Shown piece by piece: positions 55,830 through 64,000 of a stretch of DNA of 64,000 bases. Positions within the stretch are counted from its first letter, which is position 1. The number at the start of each line of letters is the position of its first letter. The position numbers and the translations under genes were made by a program. Location: NCBI RefSeq assembly GCF_016918855.1, contig NZ_JADKYB010000026.1, positions 1 to 64,000 of the forward strand. Reading direction: 5' to 3'. Source of the DNA: Actinacidiphila acididurans. Lineage in GTDB: Bacteria; Actinomycetota; Actinomycetes; Streptomycetales; Streptomycetaceae. The notes below the pieces were generated by a model that worked only from the letters and a program-made list of their open reading frames with translations, was not told the origin of the DNA and searched no databases.

Positions 55830-57950
55830 ATGACCTGGTTGCGCTCGCTGCGGCAGACGGCCCGGTCCGGGCTGCGGGTGCAGCGCGGCCGGCCGGAGCC
55901 GCTGGCGGCGCTGCGGGCCGCGGGCGGCGTGGCGGTGGTGGTCGGGCTGTCGCTGTGGCTGTGGTCGCCGGCGGTCGCGGCCTCCTCCGCGTTCGGCGCG
56001 TTCGCCGCCGGGGTGGCCACCTTCCAGCGCAGTTGGCGGCCGCGCCCCGCGCTGGCGCTGTGGACGGGCGCCGCGCTGGCGGTGAGCACCTTCCTGGGGT
56101 ACCTGGCCGCCTCGCACCTGGTGCCGTTCATGATCCTGCTGGCGGTGTGGGCGTTCGGCGCGGGCCTGGCGTGGGCGCTGGGCCCGACCATGGGCACGGT
56201 GGCCGCGCTCACGGTGGCCGTGATGCTGGTCGTGGTGACGCTGCCGACGACCGTGCTCGGCGCGCTGCACCACGCGGCGCTGATCGCGGTCGGCGCCGTG
56301 GTGCAGGCCGCGCTGATCTGGCTGTTCCCGGTACGGCGCTGGGGGCGGCAGCGGGACGCGCTGGCCGACGCCTTCGCCGCCGAGGCCGGCTTCGCCCGCC
56401 GGCTGCGGCAGGACCCGCTGGCCGAGTTCGACCCGGCGCCGCTGATGGCGGCCCGCGGCGCGGCCGTGGTCAGCCCCTGGCAGGCGCGGCGGCGGCCGGG
56501 TGAACTGCACGGCAACCGCGGCCTGGCCGAGCGGATCCGGCCGGTGCTGGCCTCGCTGGCCGACCCCAGGGTGGGCGCCGCCGCCGAGGGCCCCGAGCGC
56601 GACCGGGCCCGCGAACTGCTGGCGGTGGCGGCCGACGTCCTGGACGCGGTGGCCCGCGCGATCCGGCACGGCACGGCGGTACGGGTGCCCGCGTCGGCGC
56701 GCGAGGTGCTGTACGCGCCCGGGCTGTACCCCGAACTCACCGGCACCGCCCGCAAGTCCGCCACCCGGCTGATCGCCCTGCTCGGCGCCGCCGTGGACCG
56801 GGCCAACGGTTCCGGACCCGCCGACACCGACAGCACCGCGCACCTGCTGCGGCCCGCGGTGCGCGAACTGCTGCCCCTGGCGCTGCGTTCGGTACGCCGC
56901 CAGGCCGAGTGGGACGCGCCGGTGTTCCGGCACGCGCTGCGGCTGTCGGTGGTGTGCGCCGCGGGTTACCTGCTGGGCACGGCGCTGCCGCTCGGCCACG
57001 GCTACTGGGCGCCGCTGACCTCGGTGATGGTGATGCGCCCGGACTTCACCCAGACCTTCGAGCGCGGGGTGGCCCGGCTGGCCGGCACGGTGGTCGGGGT
57101 GACGCTGGGCAGCGCGGTCGTCAGTCTCGGCCACCCCGGCACGTACGCGAGCGCCGCCCTGGCCGTACTCAGCGTCTGGCTGCTGTACCTGCTGCTGACC
57201 ACCGGCTACGTGGTGATGCAGGTGTGCGTGGGCGCGTACGTGGTCTTCCTGCTGAGCATGGCCGGCACCCAGCTGGAGCAGACGGTGCGCGACCGGCTGC
57301 TGCTGACCCTGCTGGGCGGCGCGCTGGCGATGGCCGCGTACGCGGTGTTCCCGGCCTGGGAGACGACGCTGCTGCGCGAACGGCTGGCCGAGTGGACGGA
57401 GGCCGCCGGCGGGTATCTGGCCGCGGTGTTCGAGGCGTACGCCGACCCGCCCCACCGCAGACCGCGGGCAGTGCGGCAGTCGCTGCTGGAACTGCGGGCG
57501 GCCGGCGCGGCCTGGGACCAGGCGGTCACCCGCGCCGACGCCGAACCGGTACGGCACCGCGGCCTGTCGCGTACGGCCGTACGGGACGCCGACGCCGCGG
57601 TCTCGGCGCTGGGCCGGGTCGGGCTGCTGGTGGAGGCCCACCTGCCGCCCCGGGACGCGCCCCCGGTCCCGGCGGCCGGCGAGCTGGCCGCGGCGCTGCG
57701 GAAGGCGACCAGGGCCGCGGCGCGGGACATCCGGGAACGGCGGGCGCCGCAGTGGGAGCAGGTGCGGGCGGCTCTGGAGAAGTGGGAGGCGCAGTTGCCC
57801 GCGGACCCGGCGGACGAGGCGGAGCCGCAGGTGCTGCGGCGCGGCGCGGACCTGCTGGTGGAGACGCTGGACGAGCTGGCGGAGGCGCTGCGCCCCCGCT
57901 CGCTCGGGCGCCGGCACCCGGCGGGCGGGGCCCGCGGGACCGCCCGCTGA
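55830..57950 (+). CDS. FUSC-family membrane protein (aromatic acid exporter-like)
   Basis: A 706-residue protein with two membrane blocks (about 28-170 and 370-520), each followed by a long cytosolic helical part. The second block contains LGTALPLGHGYWAPLTSVMV and RPDFTQTFERGVARLAGTVV, the FUSC (fusaric acid resistance) signature. Family members export aromatic acids or organic toxins. ATG 55830 directly precedes a basic start (TWLRSLRQTARSG); GTG 55821 is an alternative. Divergent from the Cys-rich peptide. Followed after 94 bp by a small membrane protein. Confidence 0.85.
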   Translation: MTWLRSLRQTARSGLRVQRGRPEPLAALRAAGGVAVVVGLSLWLWSPAVAASSAFGAFAAGVATFQRSWRPRPALALWTGAALAVSTFLGYLAASHLVPFMILLAVWAFGAGLAWALGPTMGTVAALTVAVMLVVVTLPTTVLGALHHAALIAVGAVVQAALIWLFPVRRWGRQRDALADAFAAEAGFARRLRQDPLAEFDPAPLMAARGAAVVSPWQARRRPGELHGNRGLAERIRPVLASLADPRVGAAAEGPERDRARELLAVAADVLDAVARAIRHGTAVRVPASAREVLYAPGLYPELTGTARKSATRLIALLGAAVDRANGSGPADTDSTAHLLRPAVRELLPLALRSVRRQAEWDAPVFRHALRLSVVCAAGYLLGTALPLGHGYWAPLTSVMVMRPDFTQTFERGVARLAGTVVGVTLGSAVVSLGHPGTYASAALAVLSVWLLYLLLTTGYVVMQVCVGAYVVFLLSMAGTQLEQTVRDRLLLTLLGGALAMAAYAVFPAWETTLLRERLAEWTEAAGGYLAAVFEAYADPPHRRPRAVRQSLLELRAAGAAWDQAVTRADAEPVRHRGLSRTAVRDADAAVSALGRVGLLVEAHLPPRDAPPVPAAGELAAALRKATRAAARDIRERRAPQWEQVRAALEKWEAQLPADPADEAEPQVLRRGADLLVETLDELAEALRPRSLGRRHPAGGARGTAR

Positions 57951-58044
57951 CCGCGACGGCGCCGGGGCGCGGGGCCGGGGTGACCCGGGGAACGGGGCGG
58001 TGTGCGAGCGGGGCTAGGCTGAGGCGGATCAGAAGGAGCTCCCC

Positions 58045-58188
58045 ATGCAAACTCACGTGCACCACGCGCTGACCCTCGCGATCAACGATTCGGCCGGTCC
58101 CGGCCTGGTGATGCGTACGCTCATCGTGGCCTCGGTGGTCGGCGTCGTGCTGATCGCCTGGTTCGTGCTGCGCGGCTACCGCGACTGA
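58045..58188 (+). CDS. 47-residue single-pass membrane protein
   Basis: ATG 58045 has a clear AAGGAG site 7 bp upstream. The peptide begins QTHVHHALTLAINDSAGPG, followed by one hydrophobic helix MRTLIVASVVGVVLIAWFVL and the tail RGYRD. It follows the FUSC gene on the same strand by 94 bp, so it may be co-transcribed and assist that protein, but this is inference. No known domain. Confidence 0.65.
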   Translation: MQTHVHHALTLAINDSAGPGLVMRTLIVASVVGVVLIAWFVLRGYRD

Positions 58189-58275
58189 GCCTCGGCCCGG
58201 CCCTCGGCTCCGCCGGGGGTACGACCGGGCGCCGTGCCGGGACGGGCCGCCCGTGGTCGTTCCGGCGGCGGCGTC

Positions 58276-58293
58276 CCGGCGGCGTGCCGCCGG
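58276..58293. terminator. Terminator-like inverted repeat
   Basis: CCGGCGGC-GT-GCCGCCGG, an exact 8-bp inverted repeat (a 4-nt loop when folded), lies between the convergent small membrane protein (58188) and acyl-CoA dehydrogenase (58302) genes. Confidence 0.5.
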
Positions 58294-58301
58294 CGCGCGG
58301 C

Positions 58302-59549
<1,248 letters not shown>

Positions 59550-59567
59550 GGTTCTCTCCCCTGTGCG

Positions 59568-59582
59568 GTTACCTACGGTAAC
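59568..59582. promoter_or_regulatory. GTTACC-TAC-GGTAAC palindrome upstream of acyl-CoA dehydrogenase
   Basis: Exact 6-bp arms with a 3-bp spacer (59568-59573, 59577-59582), 18 bp upstream of the acyl-CoA dehydrogenase start. A related TTACC-containing element (59602-59613, TTACCCACCAGT) follows. Probable operator of the divergent TetR protein. Confidence 0.55.
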
Positions 59583-59708
59583 GACGGCGATGTCAGCAGT
59601 CTGTTACCCACCAGTAGGAATGTCAACTCGGACCTCGGCGCACATCCACCTCAGCGGAGAGTGTTACTTTGCGCAGACCACCTGCAATCGAACACCGGGG
59701 AGGCGAGG

Positions 59709-60353
59709 GTGGAGACCGGCCAGCGGCAGGACCGGCGGACGGCCACCGAGCGACGGCGCCAGGAACTGCTGGAGGCCGCCGACCGAGTGGTGCTGCGCGA
59801 CGGGCCCGAGGCGTCGATGAACGCCATCGCCGCGGAGGCGGGTATCACCAAGCCGATCCTGTACCGGCACTTCGGCGACAAGAGCGGGCTGTACCGGGCC
59901 CTCGCCAAGCGGCACACCGACGCGCTGCTGGCCACCCTGCGCGCCGCCGTGGACTCCCCCGGCGACCGCCGCGACCGGGTCGAGGCGACCATCCACGCCT
60001 ACCTGCACGCCATCGAGGCGCACCCGCAGGTCTACCGGTTCCTGATGCACCCCTCCGAGTCGCCCACCGAGGGCGAGAAGGGGTTCGACGCCGGCGGCCA
60101 CTCGATCCCGGTGCTGCGCCGGATGGGCGAGGACATGGCCGAGGTGATCGCCGAACGGCTCGAACTCGGCGCGGACGGCCGGCAGACCGCCCGGGCCTGG
60201 GGCCACGGCATCGTCGGCATGATGTGGGCGGCCGGCGACTGGTGGCTCGCCGAGCGGCCCAGCTCCCGCGACCAGCTCGTACGCAACCTCGCCGACCTGC
60301 TGTGGGGCAGCCTGGCGGCGGTCGAGGACCGGGCGGGCACTCAAGGTCTGTGA
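59709..60353 (+). CDS. TetR-family regulator of the acyl-CoA dehydrogenase
   Basis: A 214-residue repressor. HTH: ELLEAADRVVLRDGPEASMN and AEAGITKPILYRHFGDKSGL (about 20-62), a canonical TetR sequence. The C-terminal domain contains AWGHGIVGMMWAAGDWWLAE, typical of TetR_C regulators of lipid metabolism, which bind acyl-CoA. GTG 59709 with GGGGAGG. Its divergent partner is the acyl-CoA dehydrogenase gene; the shared spacer contains the GTTACC palindrome. Confidence 0.9.
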   Translation: METGQRQDRRTATERRRQELLEAADRVVLRDGPEASMNAIAAEAGITKPILYRHFGDKSGLYRALAKRHTDALLATLRAAVDSPGDRRDRVEATIHAYLHAIEAHPQVYRFLMHPSESPTEGEKGFDAGGHSIPVLRRMGEDMAEVIAERLELGADGRQTARAWGHGIVGMMWAAGDWWLAERPSSRDQLVRNLADLLWGSLAAVEDRAGTQGL

Positions 60354-60398
60354 CGGCCGCGGGGGCCGGGGCGTCGGCACCGAGCGCCGGCCTCGGGC

Positions 60399-60956
60399 TC
60401 ACCGGTCCCGTTCGTGGGCCGCGACCGCGCGGCGGGCCGACCACAGGGCCCGGCTGCGGCGCGGTCCGCGCAGCCGGTCGGTGAACACCGTGCCCTCCAG
60501 ATGGTCGTACTCGTGCTGGAGGCAGCGGGCGAAGAAACCGGTGCCGGTCACGGTCAGCGGGCGGCCGTCCACGTCGAACCCCTCGACCACGGCCTCGTCG
60601 TGGCGCCGGGTGCCGGACTCCACGCCCGGCAGGGACAGGCAGCCCTCGGCGCCGGTGACGGTGACCCCGCCGGTGTGCACCAGGCGCGGGTTGACCACGT
60701 GGCCGAGGTGGCGGCGGTCCTCGTCGTCGGGGCAGTCGTAGACGAACACCCGCAGGGGCAGGCCGATTTGATTGGCGGCCAGGCCCACCCCGGACGCCGC
60801 GTACATGGAGGCGAACATGTCCTCCACCAGCCGGGCCAGCGGTTCGCCGAATTCGGTGGCCTCCGGGCAGGGCGCGTGCAGCACCGGGTCGCCGAGCAGC
60901 CGCAGCCGGTGGACGGTGCCGGTGCTGCCGGGGATGGAGAGGCCGCCGTGTCGCAT
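60399..60956 (-). CDS. def: Peptide deformylase
   Basis: A 185-residue metalloenzyme that removes the formyl group from nascent proteins. All three motifs are intact: G56-VGLAANQIG (motif I), E104-G-C106-L-S (motif II, metal Cys106) and Q147-H148-E149-Y-D-H152 (motif III, two metal His and the catalytic Glu). The C-terminal extension after LRGPRRSR is short and basic. ATG 60956. Streptomycetes usually have several deformylases; this may be a paralogue. Convergent with the TetR gene, divergent from murT. Confidence 0.93.
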   Translation of the reverse strand: MRHGGLSIPGSTGTVHRLRLLGDPVLHAPCPEATEFGEPLARLVEDMFASMYAASGVGLAANQIGLPLRVFVYDCPDDEDRRHLGHVVNPRLVHTGGVTVTGAEGCLSLPGVESGTRRHDEAVVEGFDVDGRPLTVTGTGFFARCLQHEYDHLEGTVFTDRLRGPRRSRALWSARRAVAAHERDR

Positions 60957-61150
60957 GCGGCACAGCGTACGGCCCGCCGCGCGCCCCCTGCGCCGCAGGT
61001 CGCACCCGGCCGAAGTAGGGGCCCGCAGCCGGAAATGGATAGGCTGAGCCCGGCCGGGTCGTGTGCCGCGGGGGCGGGTGCGGGCGGCACAGGAACACCG
61101 GCCGCGGCCGGGGCAGGGCCCCGGGCCGAGTCGAGGAGGAACGGAGAACG

Positions 61151-62389
61151 ATGGCAGGCAATTCTGAGCCGCTGTCGCCGCGCGCCAAGCTGGCCGTGAC
61201 GGCGGGCAAGGCCGCGGCGGCGGTGTCCCGCGTCGCGGGCAAGGGCAGCGGATCGGTGATCGGCGGCAAGGTCGCGCTCAGATTCGACCCCGAGCTGCTG
61301 GCCCGGCTCGCCCGCCACCTGGACGTGGTGCTGGTCTCCGCCACCAACGGCAAGACCACCACCACCCGGCTGCTGGCCGAGGCGCTGCGCGCCAACGGTC
61401 CCGTGGTCTCCAACGCGCTCGGCGCGAACATGCCGGCCGGCATCACCTCCGCGCTGGCCGGCGGCTCGGACGCCCGCTACGGCGTGATCGAGGTGGACGA
61501 GAAGTACCTCGCCGGGGTCGCCCGCGACGTGACGCCCAAGGCGATCGCCCTGCTCAACCTCTCGCGCGACCAGCTCGACCGGGCCGCCGAGACCCGGATG
61601 CTCGCCGAGAAGTGGCGCGAGGGCCTGGCCGGCTCCGAGGCGATCATCATCGCCAACGCCGACGACCCGCTGATCGTCTGGGCCGCGTCCTCCAGCCCGA
61701 CCGTGGTGTGGGTGGCGGCCGGCCAGTCCTGGAAGGACGACGCCTGGTCCTGCCCGTCCTGCGGCGGGGTGCTGCAGCGGCCCGACGACGACTGGTACTG
61801 CGGCGAGTGCGGCTTCCGCCGGCCCACCCCGACCTGGGCGCTCAGCGGCGACCACGTCGTGGACCCGTACGGGGTCGCCTGGCCGATCCACCTCCAGCTG
61901 CCCGGCCGGGCCAACAAGTCCAACGCCGCCGTGTCCACCGCCGCCGCGGCCGCCTTCGGGGTGGACCCCAAGGTCGCGCTGGAGCGGATGTACAAGGTGC
62001 AGGCGGTTGCCGGGCGCTACGACGTGGTCACCTGGCAGCAGCGCGAACTGCGGCTGCTGCTGGCGAAGAACCCGGCCGGCTGGCTGGAGACGTTCTCCCT
62101 CATCGACGGGCCGCCCACCCCGGTGATCCTGTCGGTCAACGCCCGCGGGGCGGACGGCACCGACACCTCCTGGCTGTGGGACGTGGACTACACCCGGCTG
62201 GCCGGGCACCCGATCATGGTGCTGGGCGACCGCAAGCTGGACCTGGCGGTCCGGCTGGAGGTGGCCGGGCTGGAGTTCCGGGTCTGCCAGGGCCTGGAGG
62301 AGGCGGTGCGCACCGCGCCGCCCGGCCGGATCGAGGCCATCGCCAACTACACCGCCTTCCAGGACCTGCGCCGCAAGGTCGGCAATTGA
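61151..62389 (+). CDS. murT: Lipid II isoglutaminyl synthase, Mur ligase-like subunit
   Basis: MurT with GatD amidates the alpha-carboxyl of D-glutamate in the lipid II stem peptide. This 412-residue protein has the Mur ligase ATP loop SATNGKTTTTR (63-73, Lys68), the middle IEVDEKYLAG and LLNLSRDQLDR, and a four-Cys zinc ribbon C201-PSC204 and C217-GEC220, an insert known from MurT. The C-terminal Mur domain 3-like DUF1727 region ends at the stop. ATG 61151. The gatD start follows after 29 bp, so the two are an operon. Confidence 0.95.
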   Translation: MAGNSEPLSPRAKLAVTAGKAAAAVSRVAGKGSGSVIGGKVALRFDPELLARLARHLDVVLVSATNGKTTTTRLLAEALRANGPVVSNALGANMPAGITSALAGGSDARYGVIEVDEKYLAGVARDVTPKAIALLNLSRDQLDRAAETRMLAEKWREGLAGSEAIIIANADDPLIVWAASSSPTVVWVAAGQSWKDDAWSCPSCGGVLQRPDDDWYCGECGFRRPTPTWALSGDHVVDPYGVAWPIHLQLPGRANKSNAAVSTAAAAAFGVDPKVALERMYKVQAVAGRYDVVTWQQRELRLLLAKNPAGWLETFSLIDGPPTPVILSVNARGADGTDTSWLWDVDYTRLAGHPIMVLGDRKLDLAVRLEVAGLEFRVCQGLEEAVRTAPPGRIEAIANYTAFQDLRRKVGN

Positions 62390-62418
62390 CCCGCCCGCGA
62401 GCGAGCCGAGGAGCAACG

Positions 62419-63147
62419 ATGAGTGAGTCCAGCCTGCGCGTGGTGTGGGTCTACCCCGACCTGCTGAGCACCTACGGCGACCAGGGCAACGCGCTGGTGG
62501 TCGAGCGCCGGGCCATGCAGCGGCGGGTGCCGGTCAGCCGGGTGGACGTCCGCTCCGACCAGCGGATCCCCACCTCCGGGGACATCTACCTGATCGGCGG
62601 CGGCGAGGACCGCCCGCAGCGGCTGGCCGCCGAGCGGCTGCGCCGTGACGGGGGGCTGAGCCGGGCGGTGGCCAACGGCGCCATCGTGTTCTCGGTCTGC
62701 GCCGGCTATCAGATCCTGGGCCACGAGTTCGTCAACGACCTCGGCCGCCCCGAGGCGGGCCTGGGCCTGCTGGACGTGGTGAGCGTGCGCGGCGAGGGCG
62801 AGCGGTGCGTGGGCGACGTGCTGGCCGACATCGACCCGCGGCTGAACCTGCCGCCGCTCACCGGCTTCGAGAACCACCAGGGCGTCACCCACCTGGGCCC
62901 GACCGCGCGGCCGTTCGCCCGGCTGCGGATCGGCAAGGGCAACGGCACCGGCGACGGCACCGAGGGCGCCTTCAACGACACCGTGTTCGGCACCTACATG
63001 CACGGCCCGGTCATGGCCCGCAACCCGCAGATCGCCGACCTGCTGATCAAGCTGGCGCTGGACGTGAACGCGCTGCCGCCGGTGGACGACCAGTGGTTCG
63101 AGGCGCTGCGCGCCGAGCGGATCGCCGCTGCGACACAGCCCGCCTGA
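62419..63147 (+). CDS. gatD: Lipid II isoglutaminyl synthase, glutaminase subunit
   Basis: GatD supplies ammonia to MurT. The 242-residue class I glutamine amidotransferase-like protein has the catalytic Cys94 in FSVCAGYQILG and His195 in GTYMHGPVMARNP, as in known GatD. The N-terminal YPDLLSTYGDQGNALVVERR and the FENHQGVTHLG segment are family hallmarks. It is often misnamed CobQ/CobB-like. ATG 62419 with GAGGAG. Second gene of the murT operon, followed by a nested hairpin at 63172-63212. Confidence 0.95.
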   Translation: MSESSLRVVWVYPDLLSTYGDQGNALVVERRAMQRRVPVSRVDVRSDQRIPTSGDIYLIGGGEDRPQRLAAERLRRDGGLSRAVANGAIVFSVCAGYQILGHEFVNDLGRPEAGLGLLDVVSVRGEGERCVGDVLADIDPRLNLPPLTGFENHQGVTHLGPTARPFARLRIGKGNGTGDGTEGAFNDTVFGTYMHGPVMARNPQIADLLIKLALDVNALPPVDDQWFEALRAERIAAATQPA

Positions 63148-63171
63148 GCCGCCCGGGCGGGCGCTCCGACC

Positions 63172-63212
63172 TGCCGTTTTATGGCCGCTTTAAATGCGGC
63201 TTTATCACGGCA
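63172..63212 (+). terminator. Nested AT-rich hairpin after gatD
   Basis: TGCCGT (63172-63177) pairs with ACGGCA (63207-63212); inside it GCCGC (63184-63188) pairs with GCGGC (63196-63200). The loops are rich in T and A, unusual here. It lies 25 bp after the gatD stop and probably ends that operon. Confidence 0.6.
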
Positions 63213-63250
63213 TAATGTCCGGTCCGTACGGTTCGGGCAGTGATCGGTGG

Positions 63251-63268
63251 CGTAGCGTTCACGCTACG
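63251..63268. promoter_or_regulatory. Palindrome upstream of pfkA
   Basis: CGTAGCGT-TC-ACGCTACG, exact 8-bp arms, 147 bp upstream of the pfkA start. It could be an operator or part of the upstream terminator region. Confidence 0.45.
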
Positions 63269-63414
63269 GAATCGTTTCCCGGAATTTGAGCAATGGTCAG
63301 ATGTCCGCACTCCGGTCGCCGTGGAGGCTCCACGGCCCGGCTGGGTAAGCTGACGACGACACCACCGGACGACGGGGTCCGGCCGCCCGGTCGAGTGCAG
63401 GAGTGTTCAGAGCA

Positions 63415-64000
63415 ATGCGTATTGGTGTGCTGACCAGCGGCGGCGACTGCCCCGGGCTGAACGCCGTCATACGGTCCGTGGTGCACCGCGCCGTCGTGGA
63501 TCACGGTGACGAGGTCATCGGTTTCCACGACGGGTGGAAGGGCCTGCTCGAATGCGACTACCGCAAGCTCGATCTCGATGCGGTGAGCGGCATCCTGGCC
63601 CGCGGCGGGACCATCCTCGGTTCCTCCCGGGTGCGGCCCGAACACCTGCGCGGCGGTGTGGACACCGCGAAGGGACATGTCTCCGACCTCGGTCTTGACG
63701 CGATCATCCCGATCGGCGGTGAGGGCACCCTGAAGGCGGCCCGGCTGCTGTCGGACGCGGGCCTGCCGATCCTTGGGGTGCCCAAGACCATCGACAACGA
63801 CATCGCGTCCACCGATGTCACCTTCGGCTTCGACACCGCGGTCATGGTGGCCACCGAGGCGCTGGACCGGCTGAAGACCACCGCGGAGTCGCACCAGCGG
63901 GTGCTGATCGTGGAGGTCATGGGCCGTCACACCGGGTGGATCGCGCTGCACGCCGGCATGGCGGCCGGCGCGCACGCCATCCTGGTGCCGGAGCGGCCGT
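63415..64000 (+). CDS. pfkA: 6-phosphofructokinase (3' end beyond the window)
   Basis: The first 195 codons are present. The enzyme phosphorylates fructose 6-phosphate to the 1,6-bisphosphate in glycolysis. Motifs: [14 protein letters not shown] (about 8-21, phosphate donor loop), [15 protein letters not shown] (Gly-Gly-x-Gly-Thr), and [14 protein letters not shown] with the catalytic Asp pair, then [14 protein letters not shown]. The GGEG in place of GGDG is the form seen in actinobacterial pfkA. ATG 63415. The gene continues past 64000. Confidence 0.95.
   Translation, partial: MRIGVLTSGGDCPGLNAVIRSVVHRAVVDHGDEVIGFHDGWKGLLECDYRKLDLDAVSGILARGGTILGSSRVRPEHLRGGVDTAKGHVSDLGLDAIIPIGGEGTLKAARLLSDAGLPILGVPKTIDNDIASTDVTFGFDTAVMVATEALDRLKTTAESHQRVLIVEVMGRHTGWIALHAGMAAGAHAILVPERP

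Noticed and set aside
55533-57917. A 794-codon minus-strand frame opposite the FUSC gene
   Set aside because: It is Arg/Gly/Gln-rich without a domain and mirrors the FUSC reading frame; only its last 45 codons, outside the FUSC gene, are plausible.

Overview
The window is high-GC actinobacterial DNA, most likely from a streptomycete. The support is very high G+C at third codon positions, frequent GTG starts, an AfsR/SARP-type regulator with NB-ARC and TPR parts, an ECF41 sigma factor, actinomycete-type operators (a perfect CebR-type box and a Nur-type box), and the MurT/GatD pair next to a 6-phosphofructokinase. I see no rRNA, tRNA, CRISPR array or biosynthetic core enzymes (PKS/NRPS).

Layout. 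1-0.75 kb: 3' end of an IS1380-family transposase and a short remnant. 0.75-9.8 kb: GNAT enzyme, a divergent ArsR-type regulator/MFS pair with a 33-bp palindrome between them, a lipoprotein, a small membrane protein, then an HxlR-regulated group (MFS exporter, SDR, NmrA-like reductase, SnoaL-like protein). 9.8-18.4 kb: unknown protein plus cystathionine beta-synthase-like enzyme, TetR/SDR pair, secreted protein, AfsR-like regulator. 18.5-22.7 kb: remnant of a polymorphic toxin (HINT plus deaminase-like domain) with a probable immunity gene, then a patch of decayed genes (an in-frame stop and two apparent 1-nt losses). 22.8-36.5 kb: single-gene accessory functions: serine hydrolase, two LysR systems, RhtA-like exporter, a second NmrA/HxlR module, a PLP lyase, a DUF11 protein. 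36.6-37.1 kb: a deletion scar joining the C-terminal ends of a divergent tetR/MFS pair. 37.3-40.4 kb: ricin-type lectin, HAF-repeat protein, and an SGNH hydrolase with a cellulose-binding module behind the CebR-type box. 40.5-45 kb: a degenerate GyrB-like ATPase, cobK/cobF for cobalamin, and a NiCoT nickel/cobalt transporter behind the Nur-type box. 45-55.7 kb: HemK-like methyltransferase with an attenuator-like leader, beta-mannosidase, eRF1-like protein, ECF41 sigma factor, XRE/NB-ARC regulator, SRPBCC protein, Usp, orphan winged-helix regulator, small Cys-rich peptide. 55.8-64 kb looks more like conserved chromosome: FUSC protein, acyl-CoA dehydrogenase and TetR, peptide deformylase, murT-gatD, pfkA (cut by the window end).

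How the genes fit together. Most of the window is a series of self-contained regulator/target modules: a divergent regulator and transporter or oxidoreductase sharing a short palindromic spacer. Two HxlR/NmrA modules suggest electrophile or quinone stress handling. The CebR-type and Nur-type boxes tie a polysaccharide-active enzyme to cellobiose sensing and a metal transporter to nickel sensing; the transporter adjoins two cobalamin genes. MurT and GatD together amidate the peptidoglycan stem peptide. Where promoters are shared or genes converge, strong hairpins mark the ends (5331-5362, 14772-14809, 51046-51081).
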